The notes: generated by a model from the sequence alone, not told the origin. A stretch of DNA of 64,000 bases from Leptotrichia sp. HSP-342 (GCF_041199995.1 NZ_CP165646.1:496001-560000), one strand, 5' to 3'; numbered from the stretch's first letter, positions 18,139 to 28,105 are shown. Numbers and translations are program-made.

Positions 18139-18513
18139 TTATTTCTTCTTAAACCATTCAAACACTTTTTTCAGCGACAATACAGGTTTATTTCTTACAA
18201 TTTTTTCATTTCCAAGAAAATCACGCATTGTCTTTAGTGTTTTTCCAGCATTTTTTACAACAAAATTATACGATCCAGCACTTTTAGTATCTATGAAAAA
18301 ACCACGAATATATTTGTCTTTAAAAAAAATCTGTGCTCTTACTCTTACAATTTCCTCCCAAGGAATCTGAATATAGTCTTCGGGATTACGGTTATTATAA
18401 AATTCAAAGGCTTTATCACCTACAAGTATATTCCCATTTTTATTTCCAATCATTCCCGATAAAGAATTTGCCTTTGTAGTGAACAACACTTTTGTATTCA
18501 TTGAAATAGCCAC
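18139..18513 (-). CDS. DUF956 family protein (ManO)
   Basis: A 124-residue cytosolic protein of the DUF956 family, almost always encoded at the end of mannose-family PTS operons, as here. The pattern VLFTTKANSLSGMIGNKNGN near the start and IPWEEIVRVRAQIFFK mid-protein are typical. The role is thought regulatory but is not established. The start is GTG 18513 with GAGGAA upstream. It is the last gene of the operon, 124 nt after manZ. Confidence 0.85.
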   Translation of the reverse strand: MAISMNTKVLFTTKANSLSGMIGNKNGNILVGDKAFEFYNNRNPEDYIQIPWEEIVRVRAQIFFKDKYIRGFFIDTKSAGSYNFVVKNAGKTLKTMRDFLGNEKIVRNKPVLSLKKVFEWFKKK

Positions 18514-18637
18514 TTTTATTCCTCATTTCTTTAATTCAAATTTATATATAAAATTAGAAAAAAGTTGGCTTTTTAGTTCCAACTTCTCTCCTTTACATAG
18601 ATTTTCCAATTATTTAATTAGTAGTAATTCTTTATTT

Positions 18638-19555
18638 TTAGAATATTTTAACTAAATGTCCTAAAATTCCAACTAAGAATAATCCAAAGATAATTAGAAT
18701 TGGACTTATTTTTTTCTTTAACAACCACATACATAGGAATGTTAATAATAAAGCCGCTAATCCTGGTACTAGTTGATTTAAGTTATCTTGTAAAGTCGTT
18801 ACTTTTTCTGGAGAAAGCGATAATCCTTTTGCTACATCTCCAAGAATTTTTTGTAACTGGGTACTGTCTATAGGTCCTTTTGGAAATTCTACATAAGCCC
18901 CTTTTGCTAAAGGAACTTTTGATACAACCATTGGGAAATTAATTGTTGTCCAACGTTGAACTAGTATTCCCATAACGAACATTCCTAAAATGGATGCTCC
19001 TTTAGTAATTGTTTGTAATAAACCACCTGATAAATCTTTTGTAATTTCAGCACCTTTTTGGTAACCAAATTCTTGAGTATACCATAAAAAGCCTATACGT
19101 ATTACATTCCATACAATAAAGAAGAAGAAAGGTGCTATAAGTGATCCACCTGCTGCCAATGAAGCTGCAATTGCTCCTAAAATTGGACGTACTGTGAACC
19201 AGAATACTGGATCTCCGATTCCTGCAAGTGGTCCCATCATTCCAACTTTTACCCCTTGAATAGCTGCATCATCAATTTTTGCTCCATTTGCTCTTTCTTC
19301 TTCAAGAGCAAGAGTTACTCCTAAAATTGGTGCAGCAATATATGGGTGAGTATTAAAGAATTCCATATGTCTTTTTAAAGCTGCTGAAGCATCATCTTTA
19401 TTTGGATATAATTTTTTCAATGCTGGGATTAAAGAATAAGCCCAACCTCCATTTTGCATACGTTCGTAGTTCCAAGAACCTTGAAGAAATTGAGAACGTA
19501 ACATTACACTACGACGATCTGATTTTGATAATTTTATTCTATTATTTTCTGCCAT
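18638..19555 (-). CDS. manZ: PTS mannose/fructose/sorbose family IID component
   Basis: A 305-residue membrane subunit of the mannose-type PTS permease. The N-terminal cytosolic portion (RSQFLQGSWNYERMQNGGWA) is the family signature, followed by GVKVGMMGPLAGIGDPVFW and C-terminal hydrophobic helices. IIC and IID together form the sugar channel through the inner membrane. GGGAGG precedes the ATG. It lies 17 nt after manY. Confidence 0.94.
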   Translation of the reverse strand: MAENNRIKLSKSDRRSVMLRSQFLQGSWNYERMQNGGWAYSLIPALKKLYPNKDDASAALKRHMEFFNTHPYIAAPILGVTLALEEERANGAKIDDAAIQGVKVGMMGPLAGIGDPVFWFTVRPILGAIAASLAAGGSLIAPFFFFIVWNVIRIGFLWYTQEFGYQKGAEITKDLSGGLLQTITKGASILGMFVMGILVQRWTTINFPMVVSKVPLAKGAYVEFPKGPIDSTQLQKILGDVAKGLSLSPEKVTTLQDNLNQLVPGLAALLLTFLCMWLLKKKISPILIIFGLFLVGILGHLVKIF

Positions 19556-19572
19556 TTCTTGTTCCTCCCTTA

Positions 19573-20388
19573 TTAATAATCGTTTAAAATGTCACCTAGC
19601 GGATCTCCAGAAGAAGATGCTCCGCCATCTCCGCCACCGTTACCTTTATTATTTGTAACATTTAAGTAAATAATAGCTGCACATACACCTATAATACCAG
19701 TTGCAATCAATGTCAATTCATTTAATGGTGCTAATGCAAAACCTAGGAAGAAGAACGGCCATACTTCTTTAGTTGCCATTAAGTTAATAACCATTGCATA
19801 TCCTACTGCTACAACGAATCCACCACCAATTTTCATTCCATCAGTAAACCATTCTGGCAATAATTTAAGAGCATGTTGAATAACAGGAGAAGGTATAAAT
19901 AACAATAATAGGGCAGGGATAGCAATACGTAAACCTTGACATGCAAGTGCAACCATATGCCATAATTCTACACCTTTGAAATTTCCTTTTTCTGCTTCTC
20001 TATCAGCTTGGTGAACAATAACTACTGATAAAGTACGAACAATCATAGTTAAAACTAACCCAGCTGTAGCAAGTGCAATCGCTGTACCAATCGCTACAGT
20101 TTGACCTGCAGCATCAAATTTTCCAGCTTTAACAAAAATAATTGCCGAAGCTACAGAAGCAAGAGCCGCGTCTGGAGCAACTGCCGCTCCTACATTTGCC
20201 CAACCTAAAGCCATTAACTGTAAAGCTCCACCTAACATAACACATTCCTTTATATGCCCTGTCGCAACTCCAACTAATGAACACGCAATAATTGGCTGAT
20301 GGAATTGGAACTGATCAAGGATACCTTCCATTCCTGCTAGAAATGCGACAATTAATATTAAAATAATTGATAAAATATTAAAATCCAT
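19573..20388 (-). CDS. manY: PTS mannose/fructose/sorbose family IIC component
   Basis: A 271-residue polytopic membrane protein, the IIC subunit of the mannose-type PTS. Typical features are the N-terminal ILIVAFLAGMEGILDQFQFH, then QPIIACSLVGVATGHIKECV, and a C-terminal Gly/Ser-rich tail (GGGDGGASSSGDP). It binds and translocates the sugar with IID. AGGAGG precedes the ATG. Confidence 0.94.
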   Translation of the reverse strand: MDFNILSIILILIVAFLAGMEGILDQFQFHQPIIACSLVGVATGHIKECVMLGGALQLMALGWANVGAAVAPDAALASVASAIIFVKAGKFDAAGQTVAIGTAIALATAGLVLTMIVRTLSVVIVHQADREAEKGNFKGVELWHMVALACQGLRIAIPALLLLFIPSPVIQHALKLLPEWFTDGMKIGGGFVVAVGYAMVINLMATKEVWPFFFLGFALAPLNELTLIATGIIGVCAAIIYLNVTNNKGNGGGDGGASSSGDPLGDILNDY

Positions 20389-20403
20389 AATAACCTCCTA
20401 AAA

Positions 20404-21393
20404 TTAAAGTTTTAATCCTTCGTTTTGTTTTTCTGAAATTAGTTTAAATAAGTCTGCTCTCTTGTCAGCAGCAACTTTTCTTACATCAAATTGAACACCT
20501 AAATCTCTAAGTTTCTTATAAGTGTCAACATCATTTTGATCCATTGAAAGCACATTGTTTACCATAACTTTTCCAACACTATGTGCCATTGATCCTACAT
20601 TTAGTTCTTTAATATCTACACCTTTTTCAATTACATAAAGTGCATCCTGAGGATTTTCAAATAACAATAATGCTTTTGTATTTCCAAATCTTGGATCTTT
20701 TGAAACTTCTACTAATTTGTCAAGTGGAATAACATGTGCACGTACACCTGGAGGCGCTGCCTGTTCGATTAATTTTTTACGTAGTTCATCTTTTGAAACT
20801 GTGTCTGAAACTACAATTATTCTATTTGGATTTGTTGCTTTTGTCCAGCTTGTTGCAACTTGTCCATGTAACAAACGTGTATCAATACGGGCTAGAACAA
20901 ATTTTATTTTCCCATCTCCGATAACTGTTCCTTCTGGAATTGCTCCTTTTGGCGTGTCGTCTTGAGCTGCTGCTTTTGCTACTGTTTCTTTAGGCTGTAA
21001 TTCTTCAGGACGAACCTTGACTTGATCTCTTCCTTCTGGAACAATAGCCTTTGCTACTTCATGAGCTGTATTTAAGTCTTCTCTTTCTGATAAAGCCGCT
21101 AAAAGCATTGGCAAGTTAAGTCCTGCTACAATTGCTCTTTTTTCAGGTGCTTCTTCAAAGAAACGATTTGATTGGTTGAATGGGCTTCCTCCCCATAAAT
21201 CAACTAAAAATAGAACTTCTTCAGTTCCTAATTTCGTAATGGCATCTTGAATTTTTTTATATAAGTCATCTGGTCCTTCACTTGGCATAAACACAACTGA
21301 TTCCAATAATTCTGCTTCACCTAGAATCATTGAAGCCGACTGCTTTATACCAGCTGCAAATTCACCATGACTTGCAACGATAATTCCTACCAT
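20404..21393 (-). CDS. manX: PTS mannose/fructose/sorbose family IIAB component
   Basis: A 329-residue fused IIA-IIB protein of the mannose-type PTS. The IIA phosphorylation site is His9 (VASHGEFAAG). After an Ala/Pro-rich linker (about 130-160) the IIB domain has RIDTRLLHGQVATSW with its active His176. Phosphate passes from HPr to His9, to His176, to the incoming hexose. It is the first gene of manXYZ-DUF956 and starts after AAAGGAGG. The exact sugar specificity cannot be read from the sequence. Confidence 0.94.
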   Translation of the reverse strand: MVGIIVASHGEFAAGIKQSASMILGEAELLESVVFMPSEGPDDLYKKIQDAITKLGTEEVLFLVDLWGGSPFNQSNRFFEEAPEKRAIVAGLNLPMLLAALSEREDLNTAHEVAKAIVPEGRDQVKVRPEELQPKETVAKAAAQDDTPKGAIPEGTVIGDGKIKFVLARIDTRLLHGQVATSWTKATNPNRIIVVSDTVSKDELRKKLIEQAAPPGVRAHVIPLDKLVEVSKDPRFGNTKALLLFENPQDALYVIEKGVDIKELNVGSMAHSVGKVMVNNVLSMDQNDVDTYKKLRDLGVQFDVRKVAADKRADLFKLISEKQNEGLKL

Positions 21394-21490
21394 CTTGAGC
21401 CTCCTTTTAGATAAAATTTATTTTTATGTTTTCACTTTATAAAATTACAATATTTTTATTTATAGCAAAAGTGAATAACCTCATATTTTA

Positions 21491-21518
21491 AGTGTACCAC
21501 ATTTTTTTTGATTTGCAA
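21491..21518 (-). promoter_or_regulatory. Possible promoter of the man PTS operon
   Basis: On the minus strand TTGCAA (21513-21518), 16-nt spacer, TACACT (21491-21496), about 100 nt before manX. No sigma-54 -24/-12 element is evident. Confidence 0.45.
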
Positions 21519-21810
21519 GTATTTTATAAGAAATTTATAAAACAAAATTAATGGATATTGCTCTTTAGTACATTTTTTATAATTTATAATATTGGAATAA
21601 ATATAATTTGACATAAAAAATAGTTTTTGTTGATGTGCATATACAAATAAAATGTAACAGGAGCAGATAAAAATCAGAATACTAAAATTATAAATAAAGG
21701 ATTCATTTGAATTTTTTTATACAAAGAATAATAAATTAACTTATTAGATATTTTTGATTTTATAAAGAACTGTCCTCATATACAATTTAAAGAAGCTCTT
21801 TTTATATTAT
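21519..21810. other. Gene-free stretch upstream of the man operon
   Basis: AT-rich DNA between the manX promoter and the YciI gene. It holds only short open stretches such as GTAACAGGAGCAGATAAAAA at about 21653 that look like gene debris. I see no RNA gene or clear operator. Confidence 0.4.
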
Positions 21811-22107
21811 TTAATAAAATAAATTTTCTATTGAAAAATTTTGACTAAACTTAACTGGTTGAAATTCGATTATTTCATAATCTGCTATTTCTTCAATATA
21901 AAATGGATCTTCATACAATATTTTTTTTGCTTCTTCTAAATTGTTAGAATTAAACAAGATTACTCCTCCTAATTCAGGAAAACTTTTCTTCCCTGTACAT
22001 ATAAATTTCCCTTTTTCAAAATATTTGTCAAGATATTCTAAATGAGCCTCTAAAGCCTTATTTACTTCTTCCATTGATTTTTTATATTTTAAATTAGCAA
22101 TAAACAT
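21811..22107 (-). CDS. YciI family protein
   Basis: A 98-residue protein of the YciI-like dimeric alpha/beta-barrel superfamily: a first strand MFIANLKYKKS, then HLEYLDKYFEKGKFICTGKK, and a C-terminal YEIIEFQPVKF strand. The central His of the family (HLEYL) is present. Function is unknown for most members. There is no clear Shine-Dalgarno. It is monocistronic. Confidence 0.8.
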   Translation of the reverse strand: MFIANLKYKKSMEEVNKALEAHLEYLDKYFEKGKFICTGKKSFPELGGVILFNSNNLEEAKKILYEDPFYIEEIADYEIIEFQPVKFSQNFSIENLFY

Positions 22108-22131
22108 TCATTTTCAAATATTTTATATGCC

Positions 22132-22269
22132 ATGTACTTCTGGGGCAGAGAAAATATTAAATTAAGGCAAAAATGGGAGAAGACATTATATTGCTTGATA
22201 AAAAAGACGAATTTAGAAAAAACATTGGTAAATAATTTCGTTAAAATAAAGAATCAGATATATTCATAA
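22132..22269 (+). other. 45-codon open frame, probable remnant
   Basis: ATG at 22132 without a ribosome site opens 45 codons (MYFWGRENIKLRQKWEKT...) rich in Lys and aromatic residues. It is in a 390-nt stretch otherwise empty until feoA. It may be the tail of a decayed gene; I do not recognise it. Confidence 0.25.
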
Positions 22270-22499
22270 CATTTTATCAGAATGTCATGTTTTTTTAAAA
22301 AGAAAAAACTTGCATGATTTTTTAAAAAGGTATAAAATTAATTTGATAGCTAAAATATTTGGATTTCAGAGTGTTTGTTACACTTTTGAAATAATTTTAA
22401 AGTGAATCTTTAAAAGTTTATCAAAAAACTTATTTTAAAATTATTTTAAATAAAAAAACTTCAGAAATCAAAAATAATAATGAGAGGAGATGGACTAAA

Positions 22500-22718
22500 A
22501 TGACTCTAGTGGAAGGAAAAATTGGAGAGAAATTTTTGCTAAAAGATATTGATGAGAGGACATTGGATACACGATTATTAAGTTTGGGAGTTTGCAGAGG
22601 CGACGCATGTACAATAGAAAATATTGCAAATGGAAATATTTTAATAAAAACAGTGGAAACAAAAATCGTAATCAGTACAAATTTAGCAAATCATATTCAA
22701 ATTGAGGTGGTAAAATGA
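22500..22718 (+). CDS. feoA: FeoA family ferrous iron transport protein A
   Basis: A 72-residue SH3-like beta-barrel protein. [15 protein letters not shown] holds the conserved G-[VM]-x-x-G-D turn of FeoA. FeoA assists FeoB in Fe(II) import, apparently from the cytosolic side. GAGGAG precedes the ATG, and the stop overlaps the feoB start (ATGA), as in most feo operons. Confidence 0.92.
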   Translation: MTLVEGKIGEKFLLKDIDERTLDTRLLSLGVCRGDACTIENIANGNILIKTVETKIVISTNLANHIQIEVVK

Positions 22719-24904
22719 TAAACGTAGCATTTGTTGGAAATCCTAACGTAGGAAAAACCGCTTTAATTAATCAAATCTCACATGCAAGTTTAAAAATAGG
22801 AAACTGGCCAGAGTAACAATAGAAAAAAAGAAGTTTTTTTAAGATAGGCAATGAAGATATAAAACTTATCGATTTGCCGGGAATTTACAATTTATCAATA
22901 AATACTCCTGAAGAACGTGTTTCAAGAGATTTTTTATTAAATGAAAAAGTTGATGTAATAATCAATGTTATGGATTCGACATCGCTTGAGAAAAATATTT
23001 ACTTAACAGCTCTATTAAAGGAACTTGGCATTCCAATCGTTATGGCACTTAACTTTGAGGATGAATTTAAAAGAATTGGTTATAAGCTGGATGTGGACAG
23101 ATTTCAAAAGCAGCTTGGTATCCCAGTAGTCTTTACAAGTGGAAAATCTGGAAATGGCGTAGATAAGCTTATGGAAAAAGTAGTTGAAATTTCAAAACAA
23201 ACTTTATCAGAACATAAACAACACAGACTTTTATTCGAGAAAGAAATTGAAAGTAATATTGAAACTTTGAAAAATAAATTAAAAAATGAGAAATCCTATA
23301 AAAAAATACTAGAAAGATACTCTGTTGACTGGCTTGTTATCAAAATTTTAGAAAATGATACAAATGTAATAGCAAGAGTAAAAAATGAATTTGGGATCAA
23401 CTTATTAGATGTTGGAAGTCTTGAGAAGAAAAATCTTGAGGAACATTATGGAATTGAAGCTGAAGACATATTGGCAAGAGCAAGATACGGAATTGTGCGT
23501 GGAATTATTTCAGCAAACTTAACAAGAGGTACTGGAAATAAATTTGCCTTGACAGATAAAATTGATAAAATACTTCTAAATAAATTTTTGGGCGGAATCG
23601 CATTTCTTGCTATAATTTATGCAGTGTTTGTTATTGTATTTGATGGAAGTTCGCCCTTTATTGACTGGATTGACGGATTTTTTAGTGATTTTGTAATAAA
23701 ATACGTAGGACATGCTATTGAAGGAGTTCCTGACTGGCTTAGCAGCTTTGTGCTGGAAGGGATTCTTGCTGGAGTAGGTTCAGTCTTGACATTTGTTCCG
23801 CTTATGTTCTTTATCTACTTTTTTATGGCAATTCTTGAAGAAAGTGGGTATATGGCACGTGTAGCGTTTATTCTGAATAAAATGATGACAAAGGTTGGGC
23901 TTTCTGGAAAAGCATTTATCCCAATGTTAATCGGTTTTGGATGTACAGTCCCAGCAATTTATTCTACAAGAACATTAGAAGATGAGAAAACAAGAAGGCT
24001 GACAGGGGTTATTGCCACTTTTATGTCTTGTGGCGCAAGACTTCCAGTCTATTCTCTTCTTGCGGCAGCTTTTTTCAGCAAACAGGCAGCCTTAGTTGTA
24101 GTTTCAATTTATCTTTTTGGAGTATTTATGGCTCTTTTTGTGGCATTTATACTAAAAAGGTTCAATTACTTCAAGGGAAATAACACGGAACTTCTAATAG
24201 AATTGCCTCCATATAGATTACCAAGTGCAAAAGTTGTATGGAACAATATGAAATCAAAAACTTTTGCCTATATAAAAAAAGCAACTACAGTAATTTTAGG
24301 AATTCTGTTAATTATCTGGTTTTTCCAATATTTTCCAAATAAAGGAGATGCTGAAAATTCTTACTTAGGACAAGCAGCAAAAGTTGTTCAGCCTGTTTTT
24401 AAGCCAACTGGTTTTGGTGATAGATGGGAACCTGTGGCTTCCATTGTGCCAAGTATCATAGCAAAGGAAACTGTTGTAGGATTTTTAGGGCAAATTTTAT
24501 TGTCAGAGGAAGAGGATGAGCAACAGGAATATAATTTTGCAAATGACTTAAAAGAGCAAGGAATTGGCCTAGGAAATGCTGTACTTAATTCTATAAAATC
24601 TTTAGGACATATTGCGACTTTCAAAATTTCAACATTGGAAATGAAAAGCCAGAAAGATCTCGATGAAGATGCTGGAGGAAATATCGTTCCAGCAATTAGA
24701 AATCTATGGAATGACAAATATGGTCCAATAAGAGCTTATTCATTTATGTTGTATGTTCTTCTTGTAGTACCATGTGCTGTAGCAATGGGAGCATTAAAAC
24801 AGGAGTTTGGATGGAAATTATTAGTATTCCAAGTATCAATGTTACTAATCTTACCTTATGCTGCATCAGTATTATTTTTTAATATCGCACGATTATTTGT
24901 ATAA
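22715..24904 (+). pseudogene. feoB: Ferrous iron transporter FeoB, disrupted in the switch I region
   Basis: From ATG 22715 the G-domain begins correctly ([14 protein letters not shown], the G1 loop). The frame then meets TAA and TAG at the GNWPGVTIEKKE switch I segment (22815-22830), and resumes in the same frame at LIDLPGIYNL (G3). Adding one G, one A and one T to local runs between 22815 and 22840 restores a perfect FeoB. The remaining ~676 residues are intact: the GDI-like domain and a transmembrane core with GCTVPAIYSTRT and the second Gate motif. FeoB imports Fe(II). As sequenced the protein would be truncated at 33 residues; a frame starting after the lesion lacks G1. Confidence 0.9.
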
Positions 24905-25015
24905 TTCTAGAATTATTGTAATTTAAATATATTTTTAGATTAAAATATAATTTTAAAATAATTTTTCTAAATAAAATTTATTATTAATCATACAATCTTG
25001 AAAGGATAACAAAAC

Positions 25016-25189
25016 ATGGTAAAAACATTCATTGTTGCTGTGATTGCAGCTATAATTGTGCTTGCAGTCTTTAGAAAAATATATAAAGATTATAAGAAAA
25101 ATAAAAATTTTTGTGGAACAGATTGTTGTAGCTGTTCAGGTGCTTCAACCTGCAATTCACATAGAGAAACAGAAGATAATAAGAAATAA
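25016..25189 (+). CDS. FeoB-associated Cys-rich membrane protein
   Basis: A 57-residue protein: an N-terminal transmembrane helix (VKTFIVAVIAAIIVLAVF), a basic stretch, then a Cys cluster (FCGTDCCSCSGASTC). This layout is the FeoB-associated Cys-rich family found at the 3' end of Gram-positive and fusobacterial feo operons. It may bind Fe(II) or sense redox at the FeoB exit (inference). AAAGGA precedes the ATG. Confidence 0.88.
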   Translation: MVKTFIVAVIAAIIVLAVFRKIYKDYKKNKNFCGTDCCSCSGASTCNSHRETEDNKK

Positions 25190-25319
25190 TATAGTTTGAG
25201 TATTATTTTTTCAAAGTTTAAAAAAAGTATTTAAAAATTTTATTATAAGAATCCTTCTGTATAATTATATCTGACCAATAGAAAAAGTGAAAACTTTTTT
25301 CTTCAAAACTCCTTTTTAA

Positions 25320-25350
25320 ATATGCTATCACAAGGGTAGCATATTTTTTT
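25320..25350 (+). terminator. Terminator downstream of the feo operon
   Basis: TATGCTA-tcacaaggg-TAGCATA followed by TTTTTTT. Confidence 0.85.
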
Positions 25351-25372
25351 ATAGCTATTCTTCCTACTAAGA

Positions 25373-25472
25373 CAAATAATACGGTATTTTGAGATAATTT
25401 TTTTTGAACTGCTAAACATTACCATATTTTGTTATATTTTTTTAAAAGTTTGGGAAAATAACCATTTACCTT
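25373..25472. repeat. Left copy of the direct repeat bounding the accessory island
   Basis: About 100 nt (CAAATAATACGGTATTTTGA...AATAACCATTTACC) matching 40298-40397 at roughly 80%, in the same orientation. The preceding hairpin-plus-T-tract is also paralleled on the right. The rest of 25190-25545 holds no gene; the T-rich stretch up to the integrase includes TTGGTTACCTGTTGGTTACC, a short tandem. Confidence 0.8.
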
Positions 25473-25545
25473 ATGCGTTGGTTACCTGTTGGTTACCTTT
25501 TTTGATATATTCAAAGTATCATTTTTAGACTTTTAAATAACATTT

Positions 25546-26613
25546 TTATACTACACCCTTAAAGAAATCTATTCTGTTAATGGATTTTTTTAATTCCTGT
25601 TCATCTACTTTAATATAATAATCATTTGTTGTGTTTATATTTTCATGTCCTAATATATCTGTTATTTGAACTTCATTTAATTGATATTTACTCATAAAAG
25701 TTGCCAATGTTTTTCTGCAATCGTGAGTTTCGTGTTTTTCTATCCCTAATGTTTCAAGTGTTTTATAAAATTTTTCACGAAAATAATTTTCTCGAATTGG
25801 CTTATTTTCATTATTTTTTTTCTTAAATACCCAATTCTTATTGTAAAATAAATAATCTGTAGGACTATCTTTATAAAGATTTTCTATGATTGGGTAAATA
25901 TCATCACGAATTGGGATTTTTCTATTCATTCCTTTTTCTGTCTTATTTCCACCAAATATGATTCCATTTATCAAGTCAACATTCTCTTTTTTTAAATTGA
26001 CAGCTTCCCCAATTCGCATTCCTGTATAAATCATAATTAAAATGTATTCTACCCAATCAATTTTAATATTATCCCACAATTTTTTAATATCATAGCCAGT
26101 AAATATATTTATTTTTTTAGGTTTGCTTTCTTTTGGTAGTTTTATATGTTCCACTCTATTTGTAGTTAGTATTTCCATTTCTATAGCATATTTATAAAGT
26201 ACACTTAAAAACCCTTTAGTAATACTTTTTGTTCCTTTGCTACAATTTAAACTATTTATAAGACTTTGTAATTGTGGAGCTTTTATATCCCTAAATATCA
26301 GGTTATATAATGGTTTACATCTCTTATAACTGTTTATATAAGATTTAAAAGTTGCCTTAGCAACATTTTTTTCTTGAGCTTCTTTAAATAAATTGAATAT
26401 TTCCTCAAATGTCATTGTATGTGTTTCTAAATTGTAAGGATTAAATAAATATTCATCTAATTTTTGCTGTGCTTCCTTTTTCGTTTTATACAGTCCTAAC
26501 GATACTCGTTTTTTTGTTACTGAGTCTGTAACTCGTACCCAGTAAGGTTTATTCTTTTTAGTTTTTGTTATACTACCTCTACCATTTCCTTTCTTAGTTC
26601 TATTTTTTGCCAT
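25546..26613 (-). CDS. Tyrosine-type site-specific recombinase (integrase)
   Basis: A 355-residue phage/ICE integrase. An N-terminal arm-binding domain (residues ~10-55, KPYWVRVTDSVTKKRVSLG) precedes a SAM-like core-binding domain (~65-150) and the catalytic domain. All catalytic residues are visible: Arg200 (TGMRIGEAV), His297-x-x-Arg300 (THDCRKTL), His323 (GHENINTT) and the Tyr nucleophile near 332-333 (NDYYIK). It lies at the very edge of the accessory region, facing outward toward the left direct repeat, as integrases usually do beside attL. Confidence 0.95.
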   Translation of the reverse strand: MAKNRTKKGNGRGSITKTKKNKPYWVRVTDSVTKKRVSLGLYKTKKEAQQKLDEYLFNPYNLETHTMTFEEIFNLFKEAQEKNVAKATFKSYINSYKRCKPLYNLIFRDIKAPQLQSLINSLNCSKGTKSITKGFLSVLYKYAIEMEILTTNRVEHIKLPKESKPKKINIFTGYDIKKLWDNIKIDWVEYILIMIYTGMRIGEAVNLKKENVDLINGIIFGGNKTEKGMNRKIPIRDDIYPIIENLYKDSPTDYLFYNKNWVFKKKNNENKPIRENYFREKFYKTLETLGIEKHETHDCRKTLATFMSKYQLNEVQITDILGHENINTTNDYYIKVDEQELKKSINRIDFFKGVV

Positions 26614-26702
26614 TTCTTCCCCATTCTAAAATCTAGCTATAGGGCAGTATCATTCTACCCTATAATTTTAATATTATTTTTCTTTCATTGCAATATATTT
26701 AT

Positions 26703-26921
26703 TTAAAAAAATATCTGTATTAATTCAGAATTTTTTAATTTCAATATCCTTTTCAACAAAAATATTTCTTCCTGTGTAAAAAAATACTTTCCATTTATTT
26801 TCTTATTAAATCCACTCTCTGAAATTCTCATTTTTTCAGATAATTTTTTATAACTCAATTTTCTATCCCTAATCTTATCTTTCAAAATATTATACATTTC
26901 TTTTTTTAATTCCAAATTCAA
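26703..26921 (-). CDS. Small XRE-like helix-turn-helix protein
   Basis: A 72-residue protein resembling a Cro/excisionase-size DNA-binding protein: LSYKKLSEKMRISESGFNKK is a recognisable HTH core. A paralogue of the same shape lies at 34512-34709. The start is TTG 26921 with GGAGAG 9 nt upstream. It is encoded just before the integrase on the same strand, a position typical for an excisionase or integrase regulator (inference). Confidence 0.65.
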   Translation of the reverse strand: MNLELKKEMYNILKDKIRDRKLSYKKLSEKMRISESGFNKKINGKYFFTQEEIFLLKRILKLKNSELIQIFF

Positions 26922-27203
26922 TTAAATCACTCTCCATTTCATTTTTAAAAAACTTATTTATTTTTTTTGAAGAGTGTGATAGAATAAAAGTGCTTACGAG
27001 GGGCTTTTGTTAAGTCCTTCCTTTTATTTTTATCAACACTCATTCTACTTTCAACTCCTAACTAATTTACTTAGTAATTTAAAGTATTTTTTCAATGCTC
27101 CTGTCTTGATTTATAACTATTTTTTACTTAATTATCCCTTATATTACCTAACTTATCTGTGTAAATTGTCCTTTAAAATTTCATATATAGGTTTCACAAT
27201 TTT

Positions 27204-27353
27204 TTACTTTCTCGAATTTTTTAACTCTTTTATCCTATATTTCCACAAAGGACAATTTTTATAAGGGCAATTTATAACTTTTTGCTCATCATCATCCCAG
27301 CACTCAAGACAATGCTTTTCAATAGACTTCTTCATATCATCTTTTTCATCCAT
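27204..27353 (-). CDS. Small Cys-rich protein of phage/ICE type
   Basis: A 49-residue protein with two Cys pairs: KHCLECWDDD, then NCPYKNCPLWKYR. The CxxC...CPxxxCPLW pattern is common in short phage- and ICE-encoded proteins of unknown function and probably forms one zinc site. AAAGGA lies 7 nt before ATG 27353. It sits 20 nt downstream of the rep gene on the same strand, so it is likely co-transcribed. The stretch between it and the HTH gene (26922-27203) shows nothing else. Confidence 0.6.
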   Translation of the reverse strand: MDEKDDMKKSIEKHCLECWDDDEQKVINCPYKNCPLWKYRIKELKNSRK

Positions 27354-27373
27354 TTTTCATCCTTTCCTTAGTT

Positions 27374-28105
27374 TCAATCTCTACTCCAAACAAATAATCT
27401 TTTTCTATCAATAACTTCTAAATGAGTTTTTAAAGCATTGGTATTATTAAATAGAGCCGTTAATTGTTTTTTCTTTGCTATTGTCAAATAATTTATTGTT
27501 TTTTCTAGTTTTTTTTGTGTTCCAACTTTCTTTAATTCTACATTAGCATTAAATCCTTTGGATTTTTTCCATTCTTGAGTAATTAGTTGTCTTAATTCGT
27601 TTATTTTAAAATGTTTATATACTCCTTTTATAACAAACAAAACAATGTGTATATGTGGAAGTGAATCATAATTAGTATACTTTATTTCAGTTACTTTAAA
27701 GTATTCTCTCACAATCCTTTTCATAAAGGGCCTATTTAACAACTTTTTCAAATTTTTGTTGTTATCGTCTATTTCTTTTATTATTTTATTTGCTTCAATC
27801 TCAACATTATTACCATTTAAAGTTAAGCAAAACACCTCGTACTCTTTCATCAATTCAAAGGCCCTATCTTTAAAATTATAAAATTTAATTGCTTTGTTTT
27901 TTAAATTACACACAGGACAAGCTGATTTCTTACATCTGAAAATTCTATGAAGCCATTCAGAATGATTATACCAATATAAATACTCATTATAGCAATTTTT
28001 TATGTTCAATAATCTCTTTTCTGAAATAACATCTTTAAACTCCTCTTTTTCATATATTTTAATGCCTTTCTCATAATACTCAATATACTTTTCTTCTTTG
28101 TTCAA
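27374..28105 (-). CDS. Rolling-circle replication initiator (HUH Rep, Rep_1-like)
   Basis: A 243-residue protein. A Cys cluster (RCKKSACPVCNLKNK, residues 58-71) precedes VFCLTLNGNNVE (motif 1), the metal-binding HUH motif LPHIHIVLF (His151, His153) and a catalytic-Tyr helix NYLTIAKK (Tyr206). This is the order in plasmid Rep_1 nickases, which nick the double-strand origin and start rolling-circle replication. The start is TTG 28105 with AAAGGAG upstream and stops just above it. Its presence next to an integrase suggests an integrative element able to replicate as a circle (inference). Confidence 0.85.
   Translation of the reverse strand: MNKEEKYIEYYEKGIKIYEKEEFKDVISEKRLLNIKNCYNEYLYWYNHSEWLHRIFRCKKSACPVCNLKNKAIKFYNFKDRAFELMKEYEVFCLTLNGNNVEIEANKIIKEIDDNNKNLKKLLNRPFMKRIVREYFKVTEIKYTNYDSLPHIHIVLFVIKGVYKHFKINELRQLITQEWKKSKGFNANVELKKVGTQKKLEKTINYLTIAKKKQLTALFNNTNALKTHLEVIDRKRLFVWSRD

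Noticed and set aside
27007..27264. 85-codon plus-strand frame rich in Tyr, Phe and Leu
   Set aside because: No ribosome site; it overlaps the well-supported Cys-rich gene on the other strand and its composition is simply that of AT-rich noncoding DNA.
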